Positions 26,924-36,788 are shown, counted from the first letter of the stretch. The stretch is 64,000 nucleotides of DNA from Rhodanobacter glycinis (GCF_006438785.1 NZ_RCZB01000002.1:62001-126000); one strand, 5' to 3'. Numbers and translations: made by a program. The notes: generated by a model from the sequence alone, not told the origin.

Positions 26924-29566
26924 ATGGTTCGTTCCCGATGGTTGCGGTTGGTATGTGCAGTGCTGGCGATGCTGGCGACGGTAGACTGCGCGGGCGCCGT
27001 GCTGGCCGCTGACGTGGCAGCCGCGAAAGACGCCCAGGCTTCGGTGGCATCCTCCTCCAGTCATCGCATACCGGCGCCGACCCACTACACGGACTGGCCG
27101 GCGGTCGAGAGCCGGCTGGCCACCGATCCCGCGCTGGAAGCGCGCGTGCGGAAAATCGTGGCGAGCATGAGTCTCGCCCAGAAAATCGGCCAGATGACGC
27201 AGGCCGAGATCAAGTCGATCACGCCGGCCGAGGTGACGAAATTCTATGTTGGCTCGGTACTCAATGGTGGCGGTTCCTGGCCGGATGGAAACAAGCACGC
27301 CGGGATCGCGGAATGGCTGGCGTTGTCCGACCGTTATTACGATGCGTCGATGGCGACCGACGCGGCGATCAGGCTGCCGATCATCTGGGGCATCGACGCC
27401 GTGCACGGGGACAACAATGTCTTCGGCGCCACGCTGTTTCCGCACAACATCGGCCTGGGTGCGGCGCACGACCCGGCCTTGATCGAGGAGATTGGCGCGG
27501 CCACCGCCAGGGCGGTACGTGCTACCGGCGTCGAATGGGTGTTCGCCCCGACCCTCGCCGTTGCGCAGAACGCCCGCTGGGGCCGCACCTACGAAAGTTT
27601 TTCCACCGACGGTCCGCTGGTGCGCGCGTATGCGCGCGCCTACGTGGCAGGACTGCAGGGCGACTTTGACGACCACCATGTGATGGCGACCGCCAAGCAT
27701 TTCATTGGCGACGGCGCGACGCAGAACGGAACGGATCAGGGCAACGCCAAGGTCAGCCTGCACGACATGATCAACGTGCATGGATCGGGTTACTTCGGCG
27801 CGCTCGAAGCCGGCGTGCAGAGCGTGATGGCGTCCTACAGCAGCTGGGATGATGTAGGTACAGGCACCAACTACGGAAAGATGTCAGGTGCGCGCGCGCT
27901 GTTGACGGATGCGCTGAAGGACAAGATGGGCTTCGATGGCTTTGTCGTTTCCGACTGGAACGCCATCGGTCAGTTGCCGGGCTGCACGAATGCCAGTTGC
28001 CCGCAGGCGATCAATGCCGGCATCGACATGGTGATGGTGCCCGATGACTGGAAGGCCTTCATCGCGAACACCACCCGCCAGGTCGAGCACGGCGAGATTC
28101 CGATGGTGCGCATTGACGATGCCGTCAGCCGGATCGTTCGTGCCAAGTTGCGCATGGGGCTGTTCGGCACGCGGCCTTCGAAACGGACAGGGGCCGGCGA
28201 CGCCAGGTCATTGCAGAGCCGCGCGCTGGCGCGGCGCGCCGTGCGCGAATCGCTGGTCCTGTTGAAGAACAACCGCGACGTGTTGCCGTTGAAACCAGGG
28301 TCGAAAATTCTGGTCGTGGGAAAGAATGCGGACAGCCTGCCCAACCAAGCCGGGGGCTGGTCGTCGACGTGGCAGGGCACGGGCAACAGCAATGCGGATT
28401 TCCCCAACGGTGACACGATCCTGGCCGGGCTGCGCCACGCCGATGGCGCGGCGAATGTCACTTACAGCGAAACGGCGCAGGGCGTGGATCTCAAGTCCTT
28501 CGATGCCATCGTGGCGGTGATTGGCGAGACGCCTTACGCGGAGACCATGGGCGACATCATGCCGTCGGCAACGCTGCGGCATAGCGATCGCTATCCGGAG
28601 GATCTGGCCGTGTTGCAAACGGTGGCCAAGGGCAACAAGCCCGTCGTCGTCGTGTTCATGGCGGGGCGTCCGCTTTACGTCAACAATCTGCTCAATCTCT
28701 CCGACGCCTTCGTGGCCGCCTGGCTGCCCGGCACCGAAGGTGCGGGCGTGGCCGACGTGCTGTTAGCGGGCCACTCCGGCGCAGGCCCCTACAATTTCAG
28801 CGGGACACTCGCGATGCCGTGGCCGGGTGTGCCCTGTCCCGACGCGGGCGGCAGCAGCGCCAAGGCGACGCGCTGGCTGTTCGCGCCCGGCTACGGGCTG
28901 CGCTATCCCAGCAAGCACGAGGTGGCCACGCTGCCCACCGATCCCGCCGTCGACGCGTGCGCCGATGCAGCGGTGCTGTCGGTGTTTCACACGCTTGCGG
29001 TGCCGCCGTTCTCGCTCTACCTGGACGATGCGAACCCGCAGCATCCTGCGCATGACATCGGTGCCGATCTGAACGCCGTCATCGAGTGGCCAAGTAGTCA
29101 TCCGGTGCTGCGTTTGCGCACGGTTCAAGTCAACACCCAGCAGGACGCCAAATCCGTCACCTGGCTCGGCGCCGGCCGATTCTTTGCGCGCAGTCCGCAA
29201 CCAAGGAACCTGATGCCGCTGGTCTCCACCCATGCGGCCTTGCAGTTCGATGTGGTGATCGCCACACCCGCCAAAGGGCCGGTGAAGGTGTACATCGGGT
29301 GCGGTCAGCACTGCACGACAAGTGTCGACCTTGCGCATACCTTCACCACCTATGCGAACGGCGCCCGCCACACCGTGTCGATTCCGCTGGCGTGCTTCAT
29401 CAAGACCGGTGCCGATAACAGGCGCACCGACCTCTCGCACGTCGATGTTCCGTTCGGTGTGCTGGCGTCGCCGCCGTTTTCCGCTGCGTTTGCCGACGTG
29501 AAAATCGTCGCGGGTACGGCGGCTGGGCGCGCTGACTTGCCATGCGCAAGCCTGGGCGCTCCGTGA
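26924..29566 (+). CDS. Glycoside hydrolase family 3 exo-beta-glucanase/beta-glucosidase
   Basis: 880 residues from ATG 26924 (GAGG ribosome site) with a secretion signal. The first domain holds KIGQMTQAE, GIDAVHGDNNVFGATLFPHNIGLGA and the nucleophile aspartate in VVSDWN (Asp344). The second domain holds RESLVLLKNNRDVLPL and GWSSTWQGTGN, the block typical of plant-like ExoI/ExoP exo-1,3/1,4-glucanases. A C-terminal beta-sandwich of about 180 residues (from about 700) matches the extra domain of ExoP-type enzymes. It would release glucose from beta-glucan chains, probably in the periplasm. Confidence 0.93.
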   Translation: MVRSRWLRLVCAVLAMLATVDCAGAVLAADVAAAKDAQASVASSSSHRIPAPTHYTDWPAVESRLATDPALEARVRKIVASMSLAQKIGQMTQAEIKSITPAEVTKFYVGSVLNGGGSWPDGNKHAGIAEWLALSDRYYDASMATDAAIRLPIIWGIDAVHGDNNVFGATLFPHNIGLGAAHDPALIEEIGAATARAVRATGVEWVFAPTLAVAQNARWGRTYESFSTDGPLVRAYARAYVAGLQGDFDDHHVMATAKHFIGDGATQNGTDQGNAKVSLHDMINVHGSGYFGALEAGVQSVMASYSSWDDVGTGTNYGKMSGARALLTDALKDKMGFDGFVVSDWNAIGQLPGCTNASCPQAINAGIDMVMVPDDWKAFIANTTRQVEHGEIPMVRIDDAVSRIVRAKLRMGLFGTRPSKRTGAGDARSLQSRALARRAVRESLVLLKNNRDVLPLKPGSKILVVGKNADSLPNQAGGWSSTWQGTGNSNADFPNGDTILAGLRHADGAANVTYSETAQGVDLKSFDAIVAVIGETPYAETMGDIMPSATLRHSDRYPEDLAVLQTVAKGNKPVVVVFMAGRPLYVNNLLNLSDAFVAAWLPGTEGAGVADVLLAGHSGAGPYNFSGTLAMPWPGVPCPDAGGSSAKATRWLFAPGYGLRYPSKHEVATLPTDPAVDACADAAVLSVFHTLAVPPFSLYLDDANPQHPAHDIGADLNAVIEWPSSHPVLRLRTVQVNTQQDAKSVTWLGAGRFFARSPQPRNLMPLVSTHAALQFDVVIATPAKGPVKVYIGCGQHCTTSVDLAHTFTTYANGARHTVSIPLACFIKTGADNRRTDLSHVDVPFGVLASPPFSAAFADVKIVAGTAAGRADLPCASLGAP

Positions 29567-29620
29567 TCGTGGGGTTGTCGCAAGTGCATTGCCACGTGTG
29601 CGATGGGCTGTGTGTGCACC

Positions 29621-31213
29621 ATGGATGAGCGCAAAGGTGTTTCCAGCTGGATGGCCATCTCATCCATCGTTTTGATTACCCTGCTCGCACTGACGGCCCT
29701 TCATGTATCGCGCCGCCAGCATCCCGCAATAAAGCCCAGAGTTATCCCGACGCATCCGATGAGGCCCGCCGTCCAGCTGTGGCTGAGCACGGCTGATCGC
29801 CGATTGCGCCTGGCACATCAGCCCGACATCGAGATGAGCGCGCATGAGGCGCTGCCGGTCGAGGTGGTCATCGACGTCAACAAGACCTATCAATCCATCG
29901 TCGGCTTCGGGGCAGCGCTGACGGACTCGTCGGCGTGGTTGATCCAGAACAGGCTGAATGAGCAGCAGCGCAATGCGCTGTTGCACGAACTGTTTGGGCC
30001 GCCGCCCAACCTCAATCTGAACATGACGCGCCTGACCATCGGCGCCTCGGATTTTTCGCTGCGGCCGTACACCCTGGATGATCTTCCCGTCGGCGAAGTC
30101 GATCCGCAATTGCTGCATTTCAACGTCACGTTCAATTTGCATGACGTGATACCGACCGTACGCGAGGTCTTGGCCATCAATCCACAGCTGCGCATCATCG
30201 CGTCGCCATGGAGCGCACCGGCGTGGATGAAGACCAGCGCAAACCTGATTGGCGGGGAGTTGCTGGAACAGTTCGAAGGCACGTACGCGAACTATCTCGT
30301 CAAGTACCTCGACACCTACCGCGGGTACGGCATCCCCATCTTTGCCTTGACCTTGCAAAACGAGCCGGGCTTTGTGCCCGTGACCTACCCGGGGATGGAA
30401 GTGCCTGCATCCACGCGGGAGCGCCTCATCGCGCAGTATCTTGGTCCGGCGTTGGCGAGTCGTGAGCCGAAAACACGCATTCTTGGTTGGGACCACAACT
30501 GGGACGAACCCGAGCAACCCTTGAGCGTATTGGCCAACCCCGATGTTGCGCGCTATATCGCCGGTATTGCCTGGCACTGCTACCGAGGCAGCCCGTATGC
30601 GCAGAGCCAGGTGCATCGTGCGTTCCCCAGGAAGGATACCTACATCACCGAGTGTTCCGGTGGCGACTGGCCGTCCAGCAAGAACGGTGAGTTGCTCTGG
30701 TTTACGCGGGACCTGCTGCTCGCCGGGCTGAGGCACTGGGCGCGCGGGATCGTCTATTGGAACCTGGCACTCGACGAGCACTATGGTCCGCACTTCGGTG
30801 GATGCGACACCTGCAAGGGCGTGGTCACGATTGACTCACGCACGGGTGAGGTGAGCCGCAACGATGAGTACTACGCGTTCGCACACTTCAGTCGATTTGT
30901 CCTGCCCGGTGCCGTCCGGGTGGGATCCAGCGAAACCGACAAGGGCATCGACAATGTGGCGTTCCAGAATGCCGCTGGCGGATCGATCGTTCTGGTGATG
31001 GTAAACAGCCATGCGGAGGCGCACCGCGTTTCCGTGAAGCAGGATCAAGCCAGTTTCCAATACACGTTGCCACCACAGAGCGTGGCGACTTTCGTGTGGA
31101 ACCCGGATCAGACAAGCAAACGCATGGATGCGACGAATTCACCACAGGTCAAAAAATCGCCCGGCACCACGGCCACCAGCGCGACGATCGGCGGGCGCAA
31201 GGTGGCCCAGTGA
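29621..31213 (+). CDS. Glycoside hydrolase family 30, beta-1,6-glucanase/glucosylceramidase-like
   Basis: 530 residues from ATG 29621; an in-frame ATG at 29603 is equally possible, as neither has a good ribosome site. An N-terminal membrane anchor or signal (about 11-30) is followed by the GH30 barrel: QSIVGFGAALTDSSA, the acid/base glutamate in LQNEPG (Glu248) and the nucleophile in ITECSGG (Glu344). A C-terminal beta-domain follows (SIVLVMVNSHAEAHRV). The family cleaves beta-1,6-glucan, xylan or glucosylceramide. Next to GH3 and a TonB receptor, beta-1,6-branched fungal or oomycete glucan is the likely target; this is an inference. Confidence 0.92.
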   Translation: MDERKGVSSWMAISSIVLITLLALTALHVSRRQHPAIKPRVIPTHPMRPAVQLWLSTADRRLRLAHQPDIEMSAHEALPVEVVIDVNKTYQSIVGFGAALTDSSAWLIQNRLNEQQRNALLHELFGPPPNLNLNMTRLTIGASDFSLRPYTLDDLPVGEVDPQLLHFNVTFNLHDVIPTVREVLAINPQLRIIASPWSAPAWMKTSANLIGGELLEQFEGTYANYLVKYLDTYRGYGIPIFALTLQNEPGFVPVTYPGMEVPASTRERLIAQYLGPALASREPKTRILGWDHNWDEPEQPLSVLANPDVARYIAGIAWHCYRGSPYAQSQVHRAFPRKDTYITECSGGDWPSSKNGELLWFTRDLLLAGLRHWARGIVYWNLALDEHYGPHFGGCDTCKGVVTIDSRTGEVSRNDEYYAFAHFSRFVLPGAVRVGSSETDKGIDNVAFQNAAGGSIVLVMVNSHAEAHRVSVKQDQASFQYTLPPQSVATFVWNPDQTSKRMDATNSPQVKKSPGTTATSATIGGRKVAQ

Positions 31214-31256
31214 TGCGGCGCTCTCACCGGCATCTTTTCTCCATAGACGGAATCGC

Positions 31257-32633
31257 ATGATGCGCACAACCTTCCATTGGCTTCGAAACGTCGTGGCCGC
31301 GGTGCTGCTCTTTATGGGCAGCGCCGCGCTTCCTCTTTGCGTACAGGCGGCGCCCGCCGCGCAGGGTCCGAAGGTCATTGTCATCAGTCTGGACGCCTTT
31401 GGCGCGGCCAGCCTGCATGAGCCGCTGCTGCCCGCGCCAACGCTGCAGGCGCTGATGCAGCGCGGTGTCCATGCGGTTTCCATGCAGCCGATCAACCCCA
31501 CCGTCACCTGGCCGAACCACACCGCCATGGTCACCGGCGTCAACGCGAGCCGGCATCACGTGCTGGTCAACGGGCTCATCGTCAACCAACGCACCGCCAC
31601 GCCGCCCGGTATCGACATGGGGGTGCCGAAGTCCCGGCTGGTCGCCGTCCCCACCGTATACGACGCCGCGCACCGGGCGGGTCTCACGACGGCGCAGGTG
31701 GACTGGGTCGCGATCGAAGGCGCACCGGGCATCGACTGGCAATTCGCCGAGCACCCTCGCCCCGATGGCGCCATCGAACAGGATCTCGTGCGGCAAGGCG
31801 TCGTCACCCGCGATCAACTCGTGCAGTTCGGCAAGTCATCCCAGGCGTGGCGCGATCGCATCTACACCCGCGCGGCCATCGACATCATCCAGCAGCATCA
31901 CCCCGACCTGCTGTTGCTGCATTTGCTGGCACTCGACAGCATCGAGCACGAGACGGGCTTCGGCAACAACTCGGGGCGCAACACGATCGCCTTTCTCGAT
32001 GACCGCGTAAAGGATGTCATCGACGCGGTACGTGCCGCCGGCGACTTCGACCGCACGACCTTCATCATCGTCTCCGACCACGGTCAGCGGAGCGTTCATC
32101 AGCTATTGCACCCCGATGTTTTGCTCAAGCAGGCTGGCCTGCAGGCAGTCTCGGCGAGCCAGCCCAGTTTCAGCGTGCCGGATGATGGTTTCGCCTTGGT
32201 CTTCCAGCAGCACGCCACGAAAGCTTCGATCAAGGCACTGAAGTCGCTCTTCGTGGGCACGCCCGGCATCCGCTCGGTACTGACCCCTGCCGAGGCGGCG
32301 AAAGAAGGCTGGCCTGTACCGGCCCAGAGCGATCAAGCGCCCGATCTGCTGCTCTACGCAGCAGACGGCTACGCCTTCAAGAAGGGTGACACGGGAGACT
32401 ATGTGACGCCGACCAATGAAATCGGGGCCCACGGCTATCCCAACTCCGACCCGCTCATGCAGGGCATCTTCATCGCGGCAGGCTTCGGCATTCGGCCCAG
32501 GGGTGAAATTCCGGCCTTTCCCAATCTCGACATTGCACCCACGATTGCGCAGCTCCTGCACATACCTCTCGGCAAAGTCCAGGGCAGGCCGCTGACGGAC
32601 ATTCTGGAATCGCCGGGCCACGTGAGCGAGTAG
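31257..32633 (+). CDS. Secreted alkaline-phosphatase-superfamily phosphodiesterase
   Basis: 458 residues from ATG 31257 with a signal peptide ending near VQA. Motifs of the nucleotide pyrophosphatase/phosphodiesterase (NPP-like) group: VISLDAFGA (first metal-binding Asp), VTWPNHT (nucleophile threonine), LDSIEHETG, SDHGQ (metal ligands) and GAHGY near 400. It hydrolyses phosphodiester or phosphonate bonds in the periplasm; the substrate is unknown. It starts 43 bp after the GH30 stop on the same strand, which suggests co-transcription, but a role in glucan use is not obvious. Confidence 0.88.
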   Translation: MMRTTFHWLRNVVAAVLLFMGSAALPLCVQAAPAAQGPKVIVISLDAFGAASLHEPLLPAPTLQALMQRGVHAVSMQPINPTVTWPNHTAMVTGVNASRHHVLVNGLIVNQRTATPPGIDMGVPKSRLVAVPTVYDAAHRAGLTTAQVDWVAIEGAPGIDWQFAEHPRPDGAIEQDLVRQGVVTRDQLVQFGKSSQAWRDRIYTRAAIDIIQQHHPDLLLLHLLALDSIEHETGFGNNSGRNTIAFLDDRVKDVIDAVRAAGDFDRTTFIIVSDHGQRSVHQLLHPDVLLKQAGLQAVSASQPSFSVPDDGFALVFQQHATKASIKALKSLFVGTPGIRSVLTPAEAAKEGWPVPAQSDQAPDLLLYAADGYAFKKGDTGDYVTPTNEIGAHGYPNSDPLMQGIFIAAGFGIRPRGEIPAFPNLDIAPTIAQLLHIPLGKVQGRPLTDILESPGHVSE

Positions 32634-32727
32634 GCAGGTGAGCTGAAGGTTGGTGCATCGCGGCGGCCGTCGTTTCAGACCGGTGTTAAAGTCGCAGGCT
32701 CGATATCCAAGCAGAGCGAGCCACGTG

Positions 32728-33669
32728 ATGAGCAGCCACGCACCCTATCCGATTGGTACATCCGGACGTCCCTGGGGCGAGTCGGAAAGGGCTGAATGGC
32801 TGTCACAACAAAAGATCCGGCGTAGCTACGCGGCCGACGTGCTGAGCGTGATCGAAACGCTGCGCGCGCGCTTCGATGTGTCGGAGTACGGCCGGCTGGA
32901 TTACGCGCCCCACAACTACCCGCTGTTTGCGATCAAGAGCCGCGACTGGCGCGACGAGCTACCCATCGCGCTGGTGACCGGTGGCGTGCATGGTTATGAA
33001 ACCAGTGGCGTGCACGGAGCGCTGCGGTTCGTCGGCCAGCATGCGGCGGACTATGCGGGGCGAGCCAACCTGGTCGTCGTGCCGTGCGTCAGTCCGTGGG
33101 CCTACGAGCGGATTCATCGCTGGAACGCGGCTGCGCTCGACCCGAACCGCTCGTTTCGCGAGAACAGCCCGGCGCAGGAGTCGGTCGCGCTGATGCGCCT
33201 GGTCGCGCCAATTCGCGATCGCGTGCTGGTGCATATCGATCTGCATGAAACCACCGACAGCGACGAGTCCGAATTCCGCCCGGCGCTGGCCGCCCGCGAT
33301 GGCGTGGCCTATGAGCCCGGTGAAATCCCCGACGGTTTCTACCTGGTCGACGACAGCGCGCATCCGCAACCGGCGTTCCAGCAGGCGGTGATCGCGGCGG
33401 TGGCGAAAGTCACCCACATCGCTCCCGCCGACAGCCAGGGCGAGATCATCGGTTCGCCCGTGGTGGCGGCGGGTGTCATCGAATACGCGCTCAATCAGCT
33501 AGGCCTCTGCGCCGGCATCACCAGCGCGCCGTACAAGACCACCACCGAGGTCTATCCCGACAGTCCGCGGGCCACGCCCGAACAATGCAACGCCGCGCAA
33601 GTGGCGGCCGTTTGTGCGGCGATCGATTTCGCGCTGGCCCACCCTGCGAAGGCTTCTGTCGGGCAGTAG
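32728..33669 (+). CDS. M14 family zinc metallocarboxypeptidase
   Basis: 313 residues from ATG 32728. Zinc ligands are visible as HGYE (His88, Glu91) in GGVHGYETSG and His173 in HIDLHETTD; the catalytic glutamate is in TTTEVYP (Glu274). There is also DPNRSFRE, the substrate-binding arginine region of M14. No clear signal peptide, so it is probably cytoplasmic. Related proteins are annotated as M14 carboxypeptidases or amidases acting on peptides or peptidoglycan fragments. Confidence 0.88.
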   Translation: MSSHAPYPIGTSGRPWGESERAEWLSQQKIRRSYAADVLSVIETLRARFDVSEYGRLDYAPHNYPLFAIKSRDWRDELPIALVTGGVHGYETSGVHGALRFVGQHAADYAGRANLVVVPCVSPWAYERIHRWNAAALDPNRSFRENSPAQESVALMRLVAPIRDRVLVHIDLHETTDSDESEFRPALAARDGVAYEPGEIPDGFYLVDDSAHPQPAFQQAVIAAVAKVTHIAPADSQGEIIGSPVVAAGVIEYALNQLGLCAGITSAPYKTTTEVYPDSPRATPEQCNAAQVAAVCAAIDFALAHPAKASVGQ

Positions 33670-33933
33670 CGAAACAGGGGTGGCCGGTTTGCATGGGTCG
33701 CGCACGCATGCCTCGTCGAGGGGCACTATCGCGCGTGCCGCGACTGCAGGACACTCGCGCTCGGTAGCTGGGGGACACGAACGGCTTCGATGCGGTTGCG
33801 AAGCAGGGGCGATGGCAGCGCGGGGATGATGAGACGCTGTCGTTGAAGGCTTCGGGCCGGTTCGCGCTATCCAGCACGAGGGGAGCGCGGTGTGCTGCGC
33901 GCATGTGGACGGCTTTGACAGACAGGTGAACCC

Positions 33934-34701
33934 ATGAACGCACCGGTTGCCGCCATCAGGGCGGGCGTTGTCGAGGGGCGGTATTTCTACGTGTGGATGG
34001 CGACAGTCTTCGTGCTGGTCGCGTTTGGCGGCTTCGTGCCCACGTATTGGGCGCCGGTGGTGACGCACCGGTTTCATGCGCCGCCGGTGGTGCATATCCA
34101 CGGCATCCTGATGTTCACCTGGACCTGCTTCTACTTCGTGCAGACGGCACTCGTGGCGACCCGTCGCACGCTGGACCACCGCGCCTGGGGCCTGGCCGGC
34201 ATCGCTCTGTTCAGCACCATTGCGTGCATGATCCTGGTCGGTGAAATGGCCGTGCTGAAGCGCGACGAAGCGCGAGGCATGGGCGAGGCGGCGCAGCATT
34301 TCGCCGCAGTCACGCTGTGCGCGTGGCCATTGATGGTGGGGATGTTCACGCTGGCCATCGTCAACATCCGTCGCCCCGAGGTGCACAAGCGCCTGATGAC
34401 GCTGTTGATGATCGGCATGATGACGCCGGCGATCGCGCGCGTGTTCCTCACCCTGCTGGCACCGCCCGGCGCCGCGGCAGGCGGACCGCCGCCGCCGTTC
34501 GTGTCGATACCGCCGGCACTGGTGGCCGACCTGTTGCTGGTCGTGGCGATGGTGCGCGACTGGCGCATCTTCGGCCGCCCGCACCGCGTCTATGTCATCG
34601 GCGGCCTGGCGCTGCTGGCCCAGCAACTGCTGACCGTGCCGTTTGCCGCCACGCCGACATGGATGGCCATCGTGCATGCGTTCGAAAGTCTGGCGGGCTG
34701 A
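33934..34701 (+). CDS. Seven-TM hypothetical membrane protein
   Basis: 255 residues with about seven hydrophobic helices. Histidines lie at or near helix ends (PVVHIHGILMFTWTCFYFVQT, RRTLDHRAWGL, RRPEVHKRL), a pattern resembling small haem- or metal-handling membrane proteins such as the DUF2306/DUF420-like groups. No family assigned with confidence. The start has an AGGTGAA site upstream. A proline-rich loop (PPGAAAGGPPPPF) joins helices 5 and 6. Confidence 0.72.
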   Translation: MNAPVAAIRAGVVEGRYFYVWMATVFVLVAFGGFVPTYWAPVVTHRFHAPPVVHIHGILMFTWTCFYFVQTALVATRRTLDHRAWGLAGIALFSTIACMILVGEMAVLKRDEARGMGEAAQHFAAVTLCAWPLMVGMFTLAIVNIRRPEVHKRLMTLLMIGMMTPAIARVFLTLLAPPGAAAGGPPPPFVSIPPALVADLLLVVAMVRDWRIFGRPHRVYVIGGLALLAQQLLTVPFAATPTWMAIVHAFESLAG

Positions 34702-34946
34702 GGTTGGGGTGGAACAAAGCGGAGTCAAAACAACCGCTGGTGTTCGCCAGTTCGGCTAACACCGATCCCTTTGACTCTTTAAATTTGCTGTATGACTGGC
34801 TTTCGTGACAAATTGCGAGTGTAGTAGGGTGGAAAAGGGACCCGCTGCAGGTGAGCGATAACGCAGAGCCGCGGCTGGGTAAGGGGCTTGCCGTTTGATT
34901 CCGACGTGCCCCGGAGCAAAGCGAACGCGATCGATGGAGGTGGACC

Positions 34947-35411
34947 ATGTTTCGAGGAAGAGTTGTTTGCTTGGCACTGCTGGCTTTGACTGCTGCGAAT
35001 ACTTCTCTGGCCCAGCAGCAGCAAAATGAGGATACCCACGAGGCACAGATGCAACAGGCGGCGCAGGGGTACAGCCGGAGCGAAGCTGCTGGAAATGCAT
35101 GGGAACGCGGCTACGACCAACGCTCCGTCAAGGCGATGGCCGATCTGCCCAAGGTGCGGGCGCATCTGACCCAGGTGTGGCAGCATTTCGGCATGTCTGC
35201 GAAAGGTGCCGAGATGGTTGCATCAGGCTATCGGGTCAGCGATGCCGATCTCAATCGCGCCGCATCGCTGTCTGGCAAGAGCGAGGATCAGATTGCGTCC
35301 ATGCTTCAATCCGCACTCAGCACCAAGAACTACGCTTTGGCCGACCAGCTGATGCTCAACTATGAGAAAAAAAGGATGGGGTCCACGGCGGTGACGTCGG
35401 CAGGACAGTAG
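34947..35411 (+). CDS. Secreted hypothetical protein
   Basis: 154 residues behind a strong GGAGGT site, with a signal peptide ending at SLA (about residue 22) and then a polar, helical, glutamine-rich mature protein (QQQQNEDTHEAQMQQAAQ). No domain recognised. It stops two bases before the ATG of the broken frame 35414-35998, so the two were probably one operon. The mature part ends with a helix pair (ALSTKNYALADQLMLNYEKKR). Confidence 0.65.
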   Translation: MFRGRVVCLALLALTAANTSLAQQQQNEDTHEAQMQQAAQGYSRSEAAGNAWERGYDQRSVKAMADLPKVRAHLTQVWQHFGMSAKGAEMVASGYRVSDADLNRAASLSGKSEDQIASMLQSALSTKNYALADQLMLNYEKKRMGSTAVTSAGQ

Positions 35412-35413
35412 CA

Positions 35414-35998
35414 ATGAGCTTGAGCCCGTGGCTGGCACCAGAACACGTAAAACAAATCAGGGATGAAGGTTGAGGTTGTTCCAGCCTGAGTACCGCGACC
35501 ACTACTCAGCCCGTGCAGGTCGAGCGCGGGCTGTTCTCCAAGGTGAAGGACAACCTTGAACTGTCCCGGGTCGACCACTTTGATGTGTTGAAGCCGCTCG
35601 GCATGCGGCTGCTGGGCCAGTGCCAGGTGCATCTCCACTCATCTGACCAGGGCATGTCGTCGGTCTACCTATACGGCATTCCCGGGCTTGAAGGCATGGC
35701 GGACACGCTCCGCGATTGCTCACTGCGTGAACGTGCGCGCCGCCGTGTGTTGCCGGTGGAACAGATGTAGCAAGAGCGTCCGGAATCGCATGCCTGCCTT
35801 GACGTTGCGGTGCAGGTGCGAGCCCGTATCTTTCACGCAAGTCATCAAGCCGATGTCGATGCCATGAACGCCAGATCACTCGATGTGTTGCATGTCGATG
35901 GCTGGTTCCACGACGAGGAGTACGACATGTTGCGGCTCGATGCGCTCGCCCAACATGGGCGTAGGCTGCTTAGCCGCCGAAGCATTCCGCATGGATGA
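35414..35998 (+). pseudogene. Hypothetical gene interrupted by two in-frame stop codons
   Basis: The frame starts MSLSPWLAPEHVKQIRDEG and is cut by TGA at 35471-35473. It resumes in the same frame (STATTTQPVQVERGLFSKV, VDHFDVLKPLGMRLLGQCQVHL) and is cut again by TAG at 35768-35770, then continues to 35998 (VRARIFHASHQADVDAMNARSLDVLHVDGWF). Coding-like composition persists through all three pieces without a frame change, 585 bases in all. It begins two bases after the preceding secreted protein. No family recognised. Reading it as a decayed gene is an inference; short separate ORFs are the alternative. Confidence 0.5.
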
Positions 35999-36051
35999 AG
36001 TCGATGCCGAGGGTCCCCTTCGCCATTGCCGGTGAGGCGTGAGATCGGCAC

Positions 36052-36528
36052 TCAGCTTTCGCAGCCCCAGGTGCGCACCGACCAGGTGACGTTCTGGATT
36101 TTCCAGCGGCCCTCGTCGCGCACGAGGTCGAAGCGCTGGAAACCGCAGTGCCCCAGCTTACCGTCGATCGAGAACGTATAGCGTCCGCTGACCGTGGCCA
36201 TCGCTCCTTCGATCTCGACTTTGGGATCGGGCATCCGTTCCTCGTATCGCTCGGGGCCGGGATCCGATCCGGCATAGGCGTTCCAGTCGGCATTGCGGAT
36301 GGTGACGGTGCCGTCCGCCTTCTCCATCACCGCCGTTGCCGTGCCGACCGGACGCATCTGGGCGAGCACGGCACGCTTGTCGCGCGCCGATATGCCAGCG
36401 AGCGCCGCGTGGACGCTGGCGATGGCCGCCGCCTTGTCCGCGTCGGGCGAGGGAAGGATGGCGGCCTTTTGCATCGGTTGCGCCGTGGCGGCCTCGGTGG
36501 CGACCGCAAGGAGAAGGACAAGCATCAT
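36052..36528 (-). CDS. Secreted NTF2-like (DUF4440-type) protein
   Basis: 158 residues from ATG 36528 with a GGAGA site and a hydrophobic signal ending near ATA. The NTF2-like fold is suggested by KAAAIASVHAALAGISARDKRAVLAQM, PKVEIEGAMATVSGRYTFSIDGKLGHCGFQRFDLVRDEGRWKIQNVTW and a terminal WGCES. Its start overlaps the stop of the upstream gene by an ATGA, so the two are translationally coupled. Role unknown. It has the same general fold as the protein at 11282-12010 but is much shorter. Confidence 0.78.
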   Translation of the reverse strand: MMLVLLLAVATEAATAQPMQKAAILPSPDADKAAAIASVHAALAGISARDKRAVLAQMRPVGTATAVMEKADGTVTIRNADWNAYAGSDPGPERYEERMPDPKVEIEGAMATVSGRYTFSIDGKLGHCGFQRFDLVRDEGRWKIQNVTWSVRTWGCES

Positions 36529-36788
36529 GGGTTTGTCTCCAGCGATGTCGTCACAGTCTGCATCTTTCGGAGGCGGTCGGGAAGGTTGTCGCAAATGCCG
36601 GTCTGGCCGGCATCGGCGGGTGCGGGCGGATTCACGCCTTCGACAGACGGCTGTATCCCCACCTCGCTGCTCTGCGCAATCTGAAGTGCCGGCAGCGCCG
36701 CGATCTCCGCTTCGGTAAACGGCCTTTGGCGGTAACGCTCGGCAAATGCATGACGGGCTGGATCGAGTTCAATCGGCAGCGTGGTCAT
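36525..36788 (-). CDS. Small hypothetical protein coupled to the NTF2-like gene
   Basis: 87 residues from ATG 36788, chosen because AGGAAA lies upstream and the longer frame to 36998 runs over the GNAT promoter. It contains a helix (ARHAFAERYRQRPFTEAEIAALPALQ) followed by a proline-rich tail (VEGVNPPAPADAGQ). No family recognised. Its stop overlaps the next start (ATGA at 36525-36528), a typical operon junction. Confidence 0.55.
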   Translation of the reverse strand: MTTLPIELDPARHAFAERYRQRPFTEAEIAALPALQIAQSSEVGIQPSVEGVNPPAPADAGQTGICDNLPDRLRKMQTVTTSLETNP

